Shown here: in pieces, positions 11,236 to 21,501 of the stretch | How positions within the stretch are numbered: the first letter of the stretch is position 1 | How the letters are laid out: every line of letters starts with the position of its first letter | Translations under genes and position numbers: made by a program | DNA from: Deuterostichococcus epilithicus | Taxonomy: Eukaryota; Chlorophyta; Trebouxiophyceae; Prasiolales; Stichococcaceae | DNA length: 64,000 nucleotides | Direction: 5' to 3' | NCBI GenBank assembly: GCA_033439295.1 | Contig: JAVTLE010000013.1 | Span: 2,418,001 to 2,482,000 of the forward strand | The notes under the pieces: model-generated | What the model saw: only the letters and a program-made list of their open reading frames with translations | Database searches by the model: none | What the model was told of the DNA's origin: nothing

Positions 11236-13319
11236 CTAAATTTTCATCCGGTGCGCGGGGCCATCCAGTGCGATCACTGCACCCTCTGCGCCGCTATGTT
11301 GACGCCCAAGGGCGAGAACCTGTCCGCAGACGGCACACAGCAGTATCCCAGTGTGCATCGCAAGCCTGCCAGGTATGTATAACAGGGGCCGTTTCGTGGC
11401 AGGGAGACATGCATGCAGCCGCTGAACGTTGGCGTAGGCCCCCTTGGTGTCAAGACACCACTGCGCTGCTCGCCCACCGCACCTGAACACGGTGAGGTGC
11501 TCATCCACGAACGACACCGGGAAGGTTGCCTGCATTATTGATTTAAAACAACGATAATGATGTCATTACTAATTGAGCTGCACAGCACGACGGCTGCCCA
11601 ATCACTGCAAGACACAATCATCCAATCACTGCAAGACGCAAGATGCTGCACAGCGTGCCCGAGCTGGGCTTCCAGGAGCACTGCAGCAGCGCGCAGCGCT
11701 TGTCCGCAAATAGCTGGCCTCCTTGGAGATATTCTACAGGCATGGCGCTTGCATGCACAACCATAGTGCAATACTGCACCAGATTGTCAAAGAAGGTGGC
11801 ACGCCCCAGCCGGGTGACGAAGCTGTCCCAGCCCTTGGACGCTGCGCAGCAGGCACCAATCGCAGCTGTTGGCCTGGTCGCAGGCCAAGAGAGGATCGCC
11901 TCCTTGTCCATTACAGAGGACGTATCGTAACAGTCAGTTTATGGAGGTAAATGCCATGCTTGGGCAATCAGAGGCGTCCGTACGGATGTTCCACTCGAGT
12001 ATTCAGTCATTCCTGCTGCGGTGCCACCCTACAGAACCTTGTTGCCAGCCTTTCAATGAGCAGCAACGAACACCCTGCACCACCACAACCGAGGAGTTGA
12101 GCTCGTGGGGCCACCTTCCTCGGCGGTGATGGTGACGCGCAGCGTGGCGCCGCCGCGGTCCACCCAGAAGCGGTCAAAATTCAGGCCCAGCGCATCGGCC
12201 GACTTTGCCGTCAGTGACCCCGACGCCGAGAGCCAGCCGCTGCCCAGGCCCAGTGGCAGCTTGTAGCCTACGTTGCTGCAGTGCAGAAAGGGATTGGTCC
12301 TAAATGAAGGAAACTCGGTGGCAGCTGCTCGGATATGAGTAGATGTGCAAGGTGGGGTTACCGCTCGACTGTCATACGGGAGACGCAGCAGCTGCCCCGA
12401 ACAACAGGTAAAACTTTAATTGACACCGATTCGCAGGAGCAGCCGGCCGAAAGGTGCTGCGAGGTCCATCCGCATTAGCGATGCGAGCTCTGATTTTATG
12501 TTTGAGCACACAGCGTTGTCCTGCAAAGTCACCTGTGCAGGGCGCTGTCTGCCAGCGTGTAGCGCACCGGGCTGAACTCGATGCCCATGAGCCCGCTCAG
12601 CGTGCGGATATGGGGCGCATAAAACACCTGCTGACGACAGCACAAGCAGGACGCATCAGCTGTAGTGACGTCAGGTCGGTGGCGAGATTCGCCTAAATGC
12701 CAGCAGGCAGCCTTGCACAGATATTGGAAGGCAACCGGTGCTGCCCGAGTAACAGGCCGGCAAAGGGACCTGATCAGCTTGATCTGGGCGCCTCGAGTCG
12801 TCAACCATATCAGAGGCAGCAGCAGAAAAGCGGACCTCCCAGACGCCCTGGCCGAGTCGGAAGGACGCGGGCCCCGGGTCCACTGTCGTGCTGCTGCGGA
12901 TCAGCGCGTCCACCGCCGCTGCCATGCGCGAGTCGGGCGCAAGATTGGTGTGGCCGCCCGCCAGCAAGTCTAACACCTGCTTGAGATGGATGGTTGAAAA
13001 CAGGATGATCCCGGCAACCGATGCCTTCAAGGCGATGCGACAATGCCACACCCACATGCAGGGCGGCATGCCCTAGCCCAACCTGCTGTTTGGCGTCATC
13101 CGCCGGGGCTGCAGCTGCCGATGCGCCCGGCTGCGGCGCTGCTGATGCGAGCACCGGTCGCAGGGCAGCCGGAAAATTCCGTCCGCCTGTGATTGGTGGA
13201 CCGCTGTGCCTCACTGCAGGGGCTGGAGCGAAGCGTTCCGCCAGCAGCGATGCCACGGCCAGTCGCGACAGCGGCATGTCAGCTGCGACGGGCGTCAGAT
13301 GCGGCTGCTGACCCGACAT
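11236..13319 (-). CDS. PAP/fibrillin family plastid lipid-associated protein
   Basis: Exons in transcript order: 13083-13319, 12836-12976, 12533-12627, 12115-12275, 11780-11841, 11483-11529, 11236-11365 (290 residues). The first exon encodes an Ala/Ser/Arg-rich, acid-poor leader typical of a chloroplast transit peptide; an alternative Met is at 13277. The mature part follows the PAP/fibrillin pattern: a helical segment (LLAGGHTNLAPDSRMAAAV), then WEVFYAPHIRTLSG, NVGYKLPLG, GLNFDRFWVD and near the end FPVSFVDEHLTVF. This matches my memory of cyanobacterial and plastid PAP proteins with a VYAPHIRTL block and a late FDRFW block. The family binds isoprenoids or lipids in plastoglobules and thylakoids; the specific ligand cannot be inferred. 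The gene converges on the PTM-like gene, with 293 bp between the stops. Confidence 0.78.
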
Positions 13320-14514
13320 CAGGCATGCGGCTGGCCTACGCAGCCGCGCAATCGATGGCCTGCGTGTGCTGTTGACTGTCGCGGATCGGCATGTGCTACG
13401 GTGGCCGTGCGCCGGCAACATTATGCTGCACATGTTTGCTGTGATGACCCGAGATCCGACACTCGTAACGATGTGCTATCCTCTGTTCGCTTTCAGAAGC
13501 TAAGGGCTTTCCTTCGGTGCGTGCAGGCTCGCACGGTACTGCGTGGTCGGATCTCAAATGCCTGCTGCAGTGTTGGCGACTCGCTTGTTGACGCTCAGAC
13601 AGAACGAACGGAACCAAGCAATCTGCAATCTTATTTTGACTTTTTGAGACCGTTCTGCGCCGCGTGCGGCCGGTGTGGGGCCTGTTGCTGGTCTGAACGT
13701 CCTCGTGTTGGTGTGAGTTGTGAGACCCCTTTCCCCGTCATTACTTTGCCTGGCGGAAGTGGTGTGCCTTGTTGTTCAATTCGTCTCGCCAGCTGCGCAT
13801 GCACTCTCCTGGAACTCATGCACTTCATCTCATCTACATGCACTTCATGAAACTTCAGCTCATTCTCATGCACTTCATGCGCATAACCTCAACCTACATC
13901 GCGCATGGATACCACACTTCAGCAGCATATCGTTGCATTGGCAGCAATGCCGACAAACGCAGTGAGAACTCTCAGCTTCAGCAGGTTGAGGGCCATCTGA
14001 CACAGCCGCACTGTGACAGATGTGCACACACAGAAGCACGTCAACGACAAGACACGTCGCGTCGTTCGATGATGGTGCAACCAACCTAACTTGAACGTTT
14101 TCAGCTGATCGCGGCGAGCACTGCAGTCTCGCAGTATCTAAGGTGCGGCAGAAAGGGAACAACGTCAATGCAAAGGCGTTTTTGCTCGTCAAAGCGATGC
14201 AAGTTAACACGGCGGGGTCATTGCCATGTTGCAGCAGCGAACCAAATCACGCAGCATTGTCCCAACTCATGTTGTCTGCTACCTGTTGAAAAAGGTGGCA
14301 ACCAAAGCCCCCAAGCGGCTATATGTCCATTTGCCATCCTCAGTCCAGCAGATATAGCAGTTTAGTCCAGGAACAGGCACGGCATGCCTCAGGCAGATGT
14401 GCACGCAGCTGCACAAGCGATGACCAAGATGATAGATTATCAGTTTCACCGAGGCGATTGGGTTGCCATCTGATGTCAAAACTAGGTTTTGTGCTAGTAC
14501 ACGGGTGGCAATTG
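13320..14514. other. Spacer with no supported gene
   Basis: Base composition falls towards AT and no frame shows family motifs or convincing splice borders. Three copies of a catgcacttcat motif occur near 13818, 13838 and 13868. The part next to 13319 should hold the promoter of the PAP/fibrillin gene. Confidence 0.5.
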
Positions 14515-14931
14515 TCAACATCCGCCACCGCCACCGCCACCGCCACCGCCGCCGCAGCCGCCGCCGCCNCCNCCNCCGCCGCCGCCGCCACAGCCGCCCC
14601 CGCTGGCAAAGGGTACAGCTGCCACACTTCCGTAGAAGGCAGAGTTGCGGCGCCTACGACGACGACCGGCCGTCCGGCCACTCCCGCTGCTGCAGCAGCC
14701 GCTGCCGCGCACGGCATCATGCGGTGCGCCATAGGCCGCAGGCGCGCCGCCATGGTGTGCTGGGTACGGCTGGCCGGGGTGCTGGCGCGGGTACGCCGCA
14801 GGCTGTGCCGGGCCGCCGTTCGTCGGCCAGCCGGTCCACATCTTGGCATCTGCGGCATTACCCGCAGGGTGCGCATTGTTGGCCCCTGGGTATGCGCCCA
14901 CGGGCGGGCGGCTCTTGCTGCGTGTGGGCAT
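14515..14931 (-). CDS. Hypothetical Gly/Pro/Tyr-rich small protein
   Basis: A single open frame of 138 residues starts at an ATG at 14931. It begins MPTRSKSRPPVGAYPG and has a Pro/Tyr/His/Gly-rich middle (AYPRQHPGQPYPAHHGG), then an Arg cluster, then poly-Gly with scattered Cys encoded by the microsatellite at 14519-14600. I recognise no family. The composition resembles disordered XYPPX or Cys/Gly-rich tail proteins. Several ambiguous bases fall inside the poly-Gly part, so the C-terminus is not secure. It could be an exon of a larger gene, or a chance frame in a GC-rich stretch. Confidence 0.4.
   Translation of the reverse strand: MPTRSKSRPPVGAYPGANNAHPAGNAADAKMWTGWPTNGGPAQPAAYPRQHPGQPYPAHHGGAPAAYGAPHDAVRGSGCCSSGSGRTAGRRRRRRNSAFYGSVAAVPFASGGGCGGGGXXXGGGGCGGGGGGGGGGGC
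14519..14600. repeat. CCGCCA/CCG microsatellite with ambiguous bases
   Basis: Run of CCGCCA and CCG trinucleotides containing N at several positions. On the minus strand it encodes poly-Gly in the 14515-14931 frame. Confidence 0.9.
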
Positions 14932-15961
14932 GCCAGGAAATCAGGACACTGCAACTGGACAGCGCATCACGATGGCAGCAGATAAAGACAGCAGAGCGCA
15001 AGCTGTACAATCTACAGTCGGGGCATGTGCAAGCCAGATGGCGCTGCTGATGGTCATCAGATCAGAGAACAGATGCCCTTCTTAAGGCCAGCTCGACGCT
15101 TTCGGAGGTTTTGGAAGGCTCCTTATCCCAAGGAAAGATCGCAGTTGGACATCAAGGCAAGCAGGCAGGACGAGCGGATTGAGCACCTGTTCCCCATCGT
15201 CGTCAAACCCTCGCCAAACAGCAAGCAGATTTATGCTCCTGTTAAGGCTGTATTGATTGCGCAAGGATCTGCGAATAGCAGGCGACACCCTTGATCTTCC
15301 TGCAGTCGTGTCGCGGACCAAACGTGCCGCAGGTACAACACGATGTTTCAGCATTAGCGATGCTGCCACACCACTGGAACAGATAGGCTCGTAGAAGCTC
15401 GCGAGAATATGTTGCTCCTGCCTGGTCAAAATGCGGATGAGGTCCGTGCACAGATCCCGTGGCAGTCAGGGATGCGACTGCAGCAGTGCGCGCAACACTG
15501 GTAGTTCTGCAAGCGTTGGTTGGCAGTAGCTGGAAGCAAGATGTTCCCTGTAGCTTGGTTGACAGGGCGCAGAATGTCTCACTGCACCAGCTCTGCAGTC
15601 TGCATCTGTCACGAGATCAATTAGCTCATCCAGCTTCGCCTTCAGCTTCCGAGCGGCGGGAAGACTTAAGATGAAGACATGAAGGCATTGGGTCTTTGGG
15701 TGCAAGATGAAGACATCTTGCCGGTGAAAGGGGTGGTTTATGGAATGAAGCCGGTGCGAATTCTAAATCGGACAACTCCATTAAGGGCGCATGGCCGGTG
15801 CGTCACACGTGCCTGGCCGTAGGGCTGCTGTATGTCCTTGGAATAATAATCGCAACGATTGATGGGTCAACAGCGGGAACTGATGTGCATTTCCTATGAG
15901 TTAACATATATATATGTACATATAATGGCATGGCGCCGACTCATCGCGCCACCACCGCACA
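14932..15961. other. Spacer with no supported gene
   Basis: Several medium open frames overlap on both strands (about 15025-15294 and 15466-15705), but none has a recognisable motif or matched splice borders. A short TA-rich run (atatatatgtacatata) lies near 15906-15923. Confidence 0.45.
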
Positions 15962-16333
15962 TCAGCTGGTGAAATAGATCACCCACTGGGGCAGCGCCTG
16001 GTGCCCATTGCACACGACGCTCTCCTTGTACTGAGCGCCCTCCTTGCCGCCGGCACTGCAAGTCCTTTCGCCCTTCACCACGAGGTTGCTGCAAGCCCAA
16101 TGGTACCCATAGCAGGGGCGCCACAGTTGCGACTCGCCTGTGCCCACCTGCAGCACATGCAACGTCACAGCGGCTTCAGGCATATACAGCTGCTCCGCTC
16201 CGGATCGCTGTTGCCTTGTGCTGCACCAGCACCTTAGGTGTGTCATGCATAGTGATAACAACTAGCGGCTGGGCTCACGTTGCCGAGGGCGACACGGCAC
16301 AGCAGCACAGCATGCTCCAGAAGGCGCCCCCAT
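15962..16333 (-). pseudogene. Truncated tandem copy of the PARP gene's last two exons
   Basis: Two segments, 16279-16333 and 15962-16147, match the last two exons of the adjacent PARP gene (17067-20432). The first keeps HAVLLCRVALGN, aligning with HAMLLCRVALGK. The second keeps VGTGES...GYH.ACSN...KEGAQYKESVVCNGHQ and ends in a stop. In the first segment the start (MGAPSG) and the LLCRVALG part lie in different frames because of a short deletion relative to the full gene. The upstream exons with the catalytic His and Tyr are absent. It is best read as a partial tandem duplication that has lost function, unless an alternative acceptor restores its use as a 3' exon of the neighbour. Confidence 0.65.
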
Positions 16334-17066
16334 CTGCACCGCAAATGATCGCTAGCAGAAGCATGTCAAGACCCTCTTGCATTTGCAGTCATTGGAGGTT
16401 GATTCATCTTCTTCGATGCTTCGCCGCACTTCAACTCCTGGCAAGGCCGATACCCGAAGTCCGGTCTGCTGCGCCGGCGGCGCATGCAATTCGCCAGGGC
16501 GGGCGAGCGCATCTGAGGACACATTCCAAACATATAGCAGGGGACGGGCGGACACATGTTGCGTATGCATGCTGACGGACCAACTGAACTCCTTGCACGC
16601 TATCCTGGGCGTGCCTGCTGCATGAGGCGTTAAAGACGGCAAGAGGCTTCAACATACAAACCAATGTCGTGACAAGCCAACAATCGGAAAAGATCTTTAG
16701 CCACAATCGGTGGTGTCACGTGCTGACGATGATGGAGGCAGGCGCAATGCAATAAATCTGGTGTACAGTAGCACATTGCTGCAATCTACATCCATTATCC
16801 TTCCAGAATGATGCAGCGTTGCACCTAGCTGAAAGATGGGGGCGTCGTCCAGCGCCCACCGCCGCAATGGCGTCTGTGGGCGCTCGGCAAGCGGCACCAG
16901 CGGTATAATGCCATGGTCCGCATTGTGGACAGTGATTTGAAGTCGCCCGTTAGGATCGAGCCAGGCCTGGTACATGCCGCAGTGCGCTCGATGGGCGGCT
17001 GATGGCCCTGGGTCAGAACTGAGCGAGCAAGGCCTGGCCACGCTCCGAAGCGGCGACATTGTCTCG
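16334..17066. other. Region between the PARP gene and its partial copy
   Basis: Contains a 120-residue minus-strand open frame (16697-17059) that includes GMYQAWLDPNGRLQ and SGRIMDVDCSNVLLYTRF. I cannot assign it to a family or link it by splice sites to either side. No other supported feature. Confidence 0.4.
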
Positions 17067-20000
17067 CTAGTCGAAGAAGATCAGATATTGGGGAATAGCC
17101 TGGTGTCCGTCAAACACGACACTCTCGCTGTACTGCGCCCCCTTCTTGCGCTTGCCAAACACGACGTCATTGCTGCACGCCGAGTGGTACCCGTGGTTTG
17201 GACGGCGCAGATTCGACTCCCCCGTACCCACCTATAGCCACGATGCAAGATTTTAGCAACGGCAACACCAAGTCCGTTCCAGGGTGCATGTGCCAGCATG
17301 CAGCTGCAAGGCGCACAACCTGCAAAAGCAGCAGACAACAGGTGGGCGGACCTTGCCGAGGGCGACGCGGCACAGCAGCATGGCGTGCTTCCCCCGACCG
17401 GAGCCAGGTGCTCCGACCTGCACGACATCCATATCCAAGGTGAGGAGGACAGTGCAGGCATGGAGCAGACTGGTGGCGAGCCATGCTGCCTCAGCGCTGT
17501 CATAGCAAACATGCAGCCGGTGCGGCTGATCGACAGCGGGTCTGCTGGCACGCATGTGACACCCGATGTGGTCTGGGCTGACCGCTAGGCATACGTGGCG
17601 GCGTGCAAGCCCGTACCCAGTAGAGTCAAAGTAGCCTACACTGCCAAAAGATGCTCTGCGCCTGCTTCAGTCCTTCAGCGATAGGAAGGCAAGTGCGCTA
17701 CCGCACCTGGGGCAGGCGGTCGCCTGCTGCCGCCACATGCGCCGCGACGTCCGCCGTCATGGCGCGGCTGGTGTAGCCGGTGCTCGTCTGCGCCGACACC
17801 GCGAAGTACAGGCCCTGCAGGCGAACAGGCACGCAGGAGATCGGCCGTTGTGCCACCATTACAGTTGTTGTAGCAAGTCACTTCGGGGCTGACAGCAGAG
17901 CACCACGTGGCAAGCTCCCTGCATGTCAGATCTCCCTCTTTCGTGGTGTATGCTTAGGCCTGCAGGCAAGCTGGTGCACGCTGACGGATGGCTTGTACAA
18001 TTGAGCACTCTTCGCAGTTTCGAGCTCACTATTGTGATGGCGTCATGTGGATTGATATGAAGTTCCGCTATTGGTGCAGACGAAGCGTGTCTCAAACCTG
18101 TCCATATCGGCTGCCGGAGGAGCAGACGCGGGCATCGAAGCCCCTCGCGCAGATGGCCGCCAGCGCATCTTTTGAGGCGGCGTGGAACAGCAGCTGCTCG
18201 TTGATCTGCTGTGGCAGCTCACTGCTGGCTGGGTCTGCGATGGGCAAGGCAGTCAAGAGCGTCAGCTTGAGCGGTGTTCCCTGTTGTGCTCAATGCACGT
18301 TTGAAGAGCTGGTCTGCCAGCAAGACGCCATTGTACTTGAGTAAACGTGTTGGCCCCGAGTTTCAGCAATGCATCGACTGCACGGCGTTCAAGTAATCCT
18401 GCAAGTCATGTCCTGTTTATGCCCGCTGCCTCACACCTGCGTCCAGGTCTTCAGCGATCTCCTGGCACCGCATGGCATATGCGCGCCACTGCCTGGGGTT
18501 CGTCACCCTGAAGATCGATCGGATCTGCACGCAGCAGAACATCAACACATCTGCCACCACATCTCCACTGCGTCTGCAGGAGGAAGCTGAGAGCAAGGGG
18601 ACAAGCCTGCTGACTGGGGTAGGCAGCCTGCCCAGTAGGCACCCATTCAGCGATGAGTCTGGCGCGCACCAAGCACCCACGCACACATCTGCCGCACGCA
18701 CGGCAAGTGGTCCTAGGCAAGCGCCTTGTCCAACCCCGAGGGCATGGATCCAGAGGTTTCAGAGATCCAGAGGTTCAGAGATGTAACAAAGAGCAGCAGC
18801 TACTTCGATCGCTCACCTGGTGCCGCTGCAGGCCGCCCTTGCGGCCGCACGCGCGCCTCAGCACCCGCTCCGTGTCCTGCAGGTCGCTGTCGCACGCAAG
18901 GCTGGCTGTCGCCCTCGCCGCCTCCCGAGCCCTGCGGATGCCAGGTTTCAGTTAGAAAGTCGCCGCAGGAGATGCATCAGAGGAGATTGGCGTTTAAAGC
19001 AAACCTCTTCCCCTCTGCATGGTGATTGCTGTACGAACATCTCATGGATGCCCGAGCAAACAGTTCGAGGACATGAACGACAAACTCCTCTGAAGCTCAT
19101 TTGCAGGTAGGCCTACCTCTGCTAGCCGGTACATCGTCAGGCTAGGCCGGATTACCTGGCGGGTGCTCGACCACTGGCGAGCAGCTCGGCACACCAGCCC
19201 ATGGCGGCCTCGCCATCCTGGGCGTGGTGCAGCAGTGCCAGAGTCGCATTCTCCCTGCAAGCCGGCCGTCGGAATTGAGCGCTGATGGAGAGGAGCTTCG
19301 GACATTTTGTCGAGGCTCCATGTGCATCATCGCTGTGGGTCAGAGCTGTCGCTGGTCGCAGGACAGAACAGCACAGAAGAAGAGCCTCAACATTGACTGT
19401 GATGCCGATCCTGCACTCGAGCCGCCATGTACACCGCAGGCTCAAGGCGGCAAGAACGGGAGGCGGCATCGCACCTGGACACGCCCTGCCGCATCATCTC
19501 GTGCAGCGCCTGCGGGTCCACCCACGGCAGCATGGAGAAGTCCACAAGCTTTGGTGCGGCTCTGTTGGAGCCCAGCAGCCCCTTCGCAGCGGCCCCCAGC
19601 CCAGCGGGCACTGGGCTGGGCAGCCAGTCGGGCGGCGGCGGGATGGCGCCGGCGTAAAAGCCTGCCACCTCCTCGCCGCGCACGATCCGATGCAGCGCAG
19701 CCGCGCCGGCAACTGCCTCTGCATTGGGAGCCGGCACTTAATCGGTGACGGTCAGGCATGTAGCAACGTGGACGACCTCTTGCTGCACTTTGCAGACACA
19801 CTGCGCTGTTGACGCAACCGCCAGAATCCACAGGGCCAGGCCTGTCTTAAATCTCTTTTGCTGCCAGCAACAAGCGACAGAGAGCAGCAGCGTGCCTACC
19901 TGAGAGTGCCCTGGCCGCACGGGAGTTGGCAGCCCTAGCCAGCGCCTTTGAGTTGGGCGGAGGCACTGGGAAACCGCCCCCGACGCTCTCTGAGGCAATC

Positions 20001-20432
20001 AGCGGCGGCAGGCAGTTGCCAGACACCTGGACCAGGCCGCCAAGGTACTTACATTCATCGTGACGACATTCATGTCAGGCAGGAACGCTGCTGCAAAGCA
20101 GCCCCTGGACTGTTTTGAAGCAGCAACCAAGCAGGCAAGGATCGATGGTGGGCAGGACTTGCGCAAGTCAAACTGCAAGCAGCGGTGCGCGTCTTGCTGC
20201 ACACCTTTGGCATGACGCGCGCCATTGCAGCAGCTGTGGCTGCCTTTGGAGCCACCCTGGCAAGTGTGACCGGCGCAGCGGCAGCAGTGGCAGCCGGCTG
20301 CGAGGCTGCAGGCCGCTGCCTGGGCGCCTGCGGACCTTGAAACTTGCCAATACAGGCGCAGAGGACGAGAGTGCCGACGATGCTTGGAACAACGTACATC
20401 CCAAATATCCTCCAGCCTGCGGAGGACAGCAT
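17067..20432 (-). CDS. PARP catalytic-domain protein (ADP-ribosyltransferase) with hydrophobic N-terminus
   Basis: Exons in transcript order: 20205-20432, 19900-20026, 19475-19736, 19156-19254, 18817-18931, 18437-18524, 18098-18234, 17707-17814, 17352-17417, 17067-17231 (464 residues). The catalytic domain fills the C-terminal half. It has IFRVTNPRQWRAY, NEQLLFHAASKDALAAICA with the triad His, YGQGLYFAVSAQTSTGY with the triad Tyr, MLLCRVALG, and YSESVVFDGHQAIPQYL with the triad Glu. The usual HGT after the first motif is HAA. The chosen ATG gives MLSSAGWRIFGMYVVPSIVG, which starts a probable membrane segment before an Ala/Pro linker; a spliced start from further upstream is possible. Expected activity is transfer of ADP-ribose from NAD+ to proteins. 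An intact H-Y-E triad would allow polymer formation, but activity is inferred. A truncated copy of the 3' exons lies immediately downstream. Confidence 0.82.
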
Positions 20433-20790
20433 CACTCAGTTCTGCCAAGTTGCCTTACGGAACGGGTGTGAAACTATCGGACCCTGGCTTGCGCTCATGG
20501 CAGCACGAAATTGCCTGTCGACAGCACCGATCCAGCTTTAACCAACAGCAGATGCACAGGCTTTGACAGAACAGACCGGGCAGTTGAAAGGTCACTGAAA
20601 GAGGCCCCCGGGCACATGAGTGTGCGGCTGATGCACAGAAGGCGATGGTTCTAGGCAGACAGAAGAGGAGATACCCACCATGGTTGATTTTCCTGCTCTG
20701 TTTCCTGTCATGGATGCGCTTTTGTGCCGTCTGCTGATGCACACATTCCGGCGAGATCAGATCGCCCGTCCACACCCTGTCATTTAGCAG

Positions 20791-20883
20791 CTGCCGGTGC
20801 GGCTCGGCGAGCGGCAGGTGTTTGGCGTCACCTCCTACTCCGGCACAGAATTGCTGACTTCAGAAGCTGGCGGGAGGCTGCAG
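20791..20883 (+). other. Orphan exon-like open segment
   Basis: A 31-codon open segment on the plus strand (LPVRLGERQVFGVTSYSG at its start) is preceded by TTAGCAG and followed by AG|GCATGC, so it has plausible exon borders. I could not connect it to exons on either side. It may be a relic of a dead gene or an isolated exon of an unrecognised one. The rest of 20433-21501 holds nothing I can support apart from the duplicated promoter-proximal DNA from about 21125. Confidence 0.35.
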
Positions 20884-21501
20884 GCATGCAGTCAGGGTCC
20901 CAATGCACTCCTGCCGCACAAAATTCTATAATTTGACAGGAGGCTACCCTACGCGGCACAGCGCACATACATACTGTGCGATGCGACACGAAGATGTATT
21001 ATGCGCACCGACGCAATAACGGTCGAATACTACAAGCAATGCGGGGAATGCAAAGTCACTTCGCTCCACGATGTGAAGATCAAGCACCTGCTGTACTGTA
21101 GTCCCGCGCACCTGTATATGTGAGGCTTGGCGTTAGGAACGACCGTGGCAGCACCCTCGAGGCACGCGAAGCCTTCAGTGAAGTACCAGCAACCAGCATC
21201 AATGCAAGTGCGACCAGCTGCCTCGCTGGCGGGACATGATGGTGGTGCATCGCGTCCCTCGGCACGATTACAGCGGAGCGCGTCGCGTGATCAAGCGTGA
21301 TAAAGGAATTAATCCGAGGTCGAGCTGAGAAGAAGAAGCGAGGTGTGGGAACTGAGATACTCTGCAATGCCGAGGCACGAACCGTCGTACACAGCACAGA
21401 GTCGTTTCGGAGGCTGTGTTGCGGAAGGGAAATGAAGACAGAACTGTCGAAAATGGCCGCAGAACTCGGCTGTGCAGTGACAAGCGTGCAACCTTGCTGT
21501 C

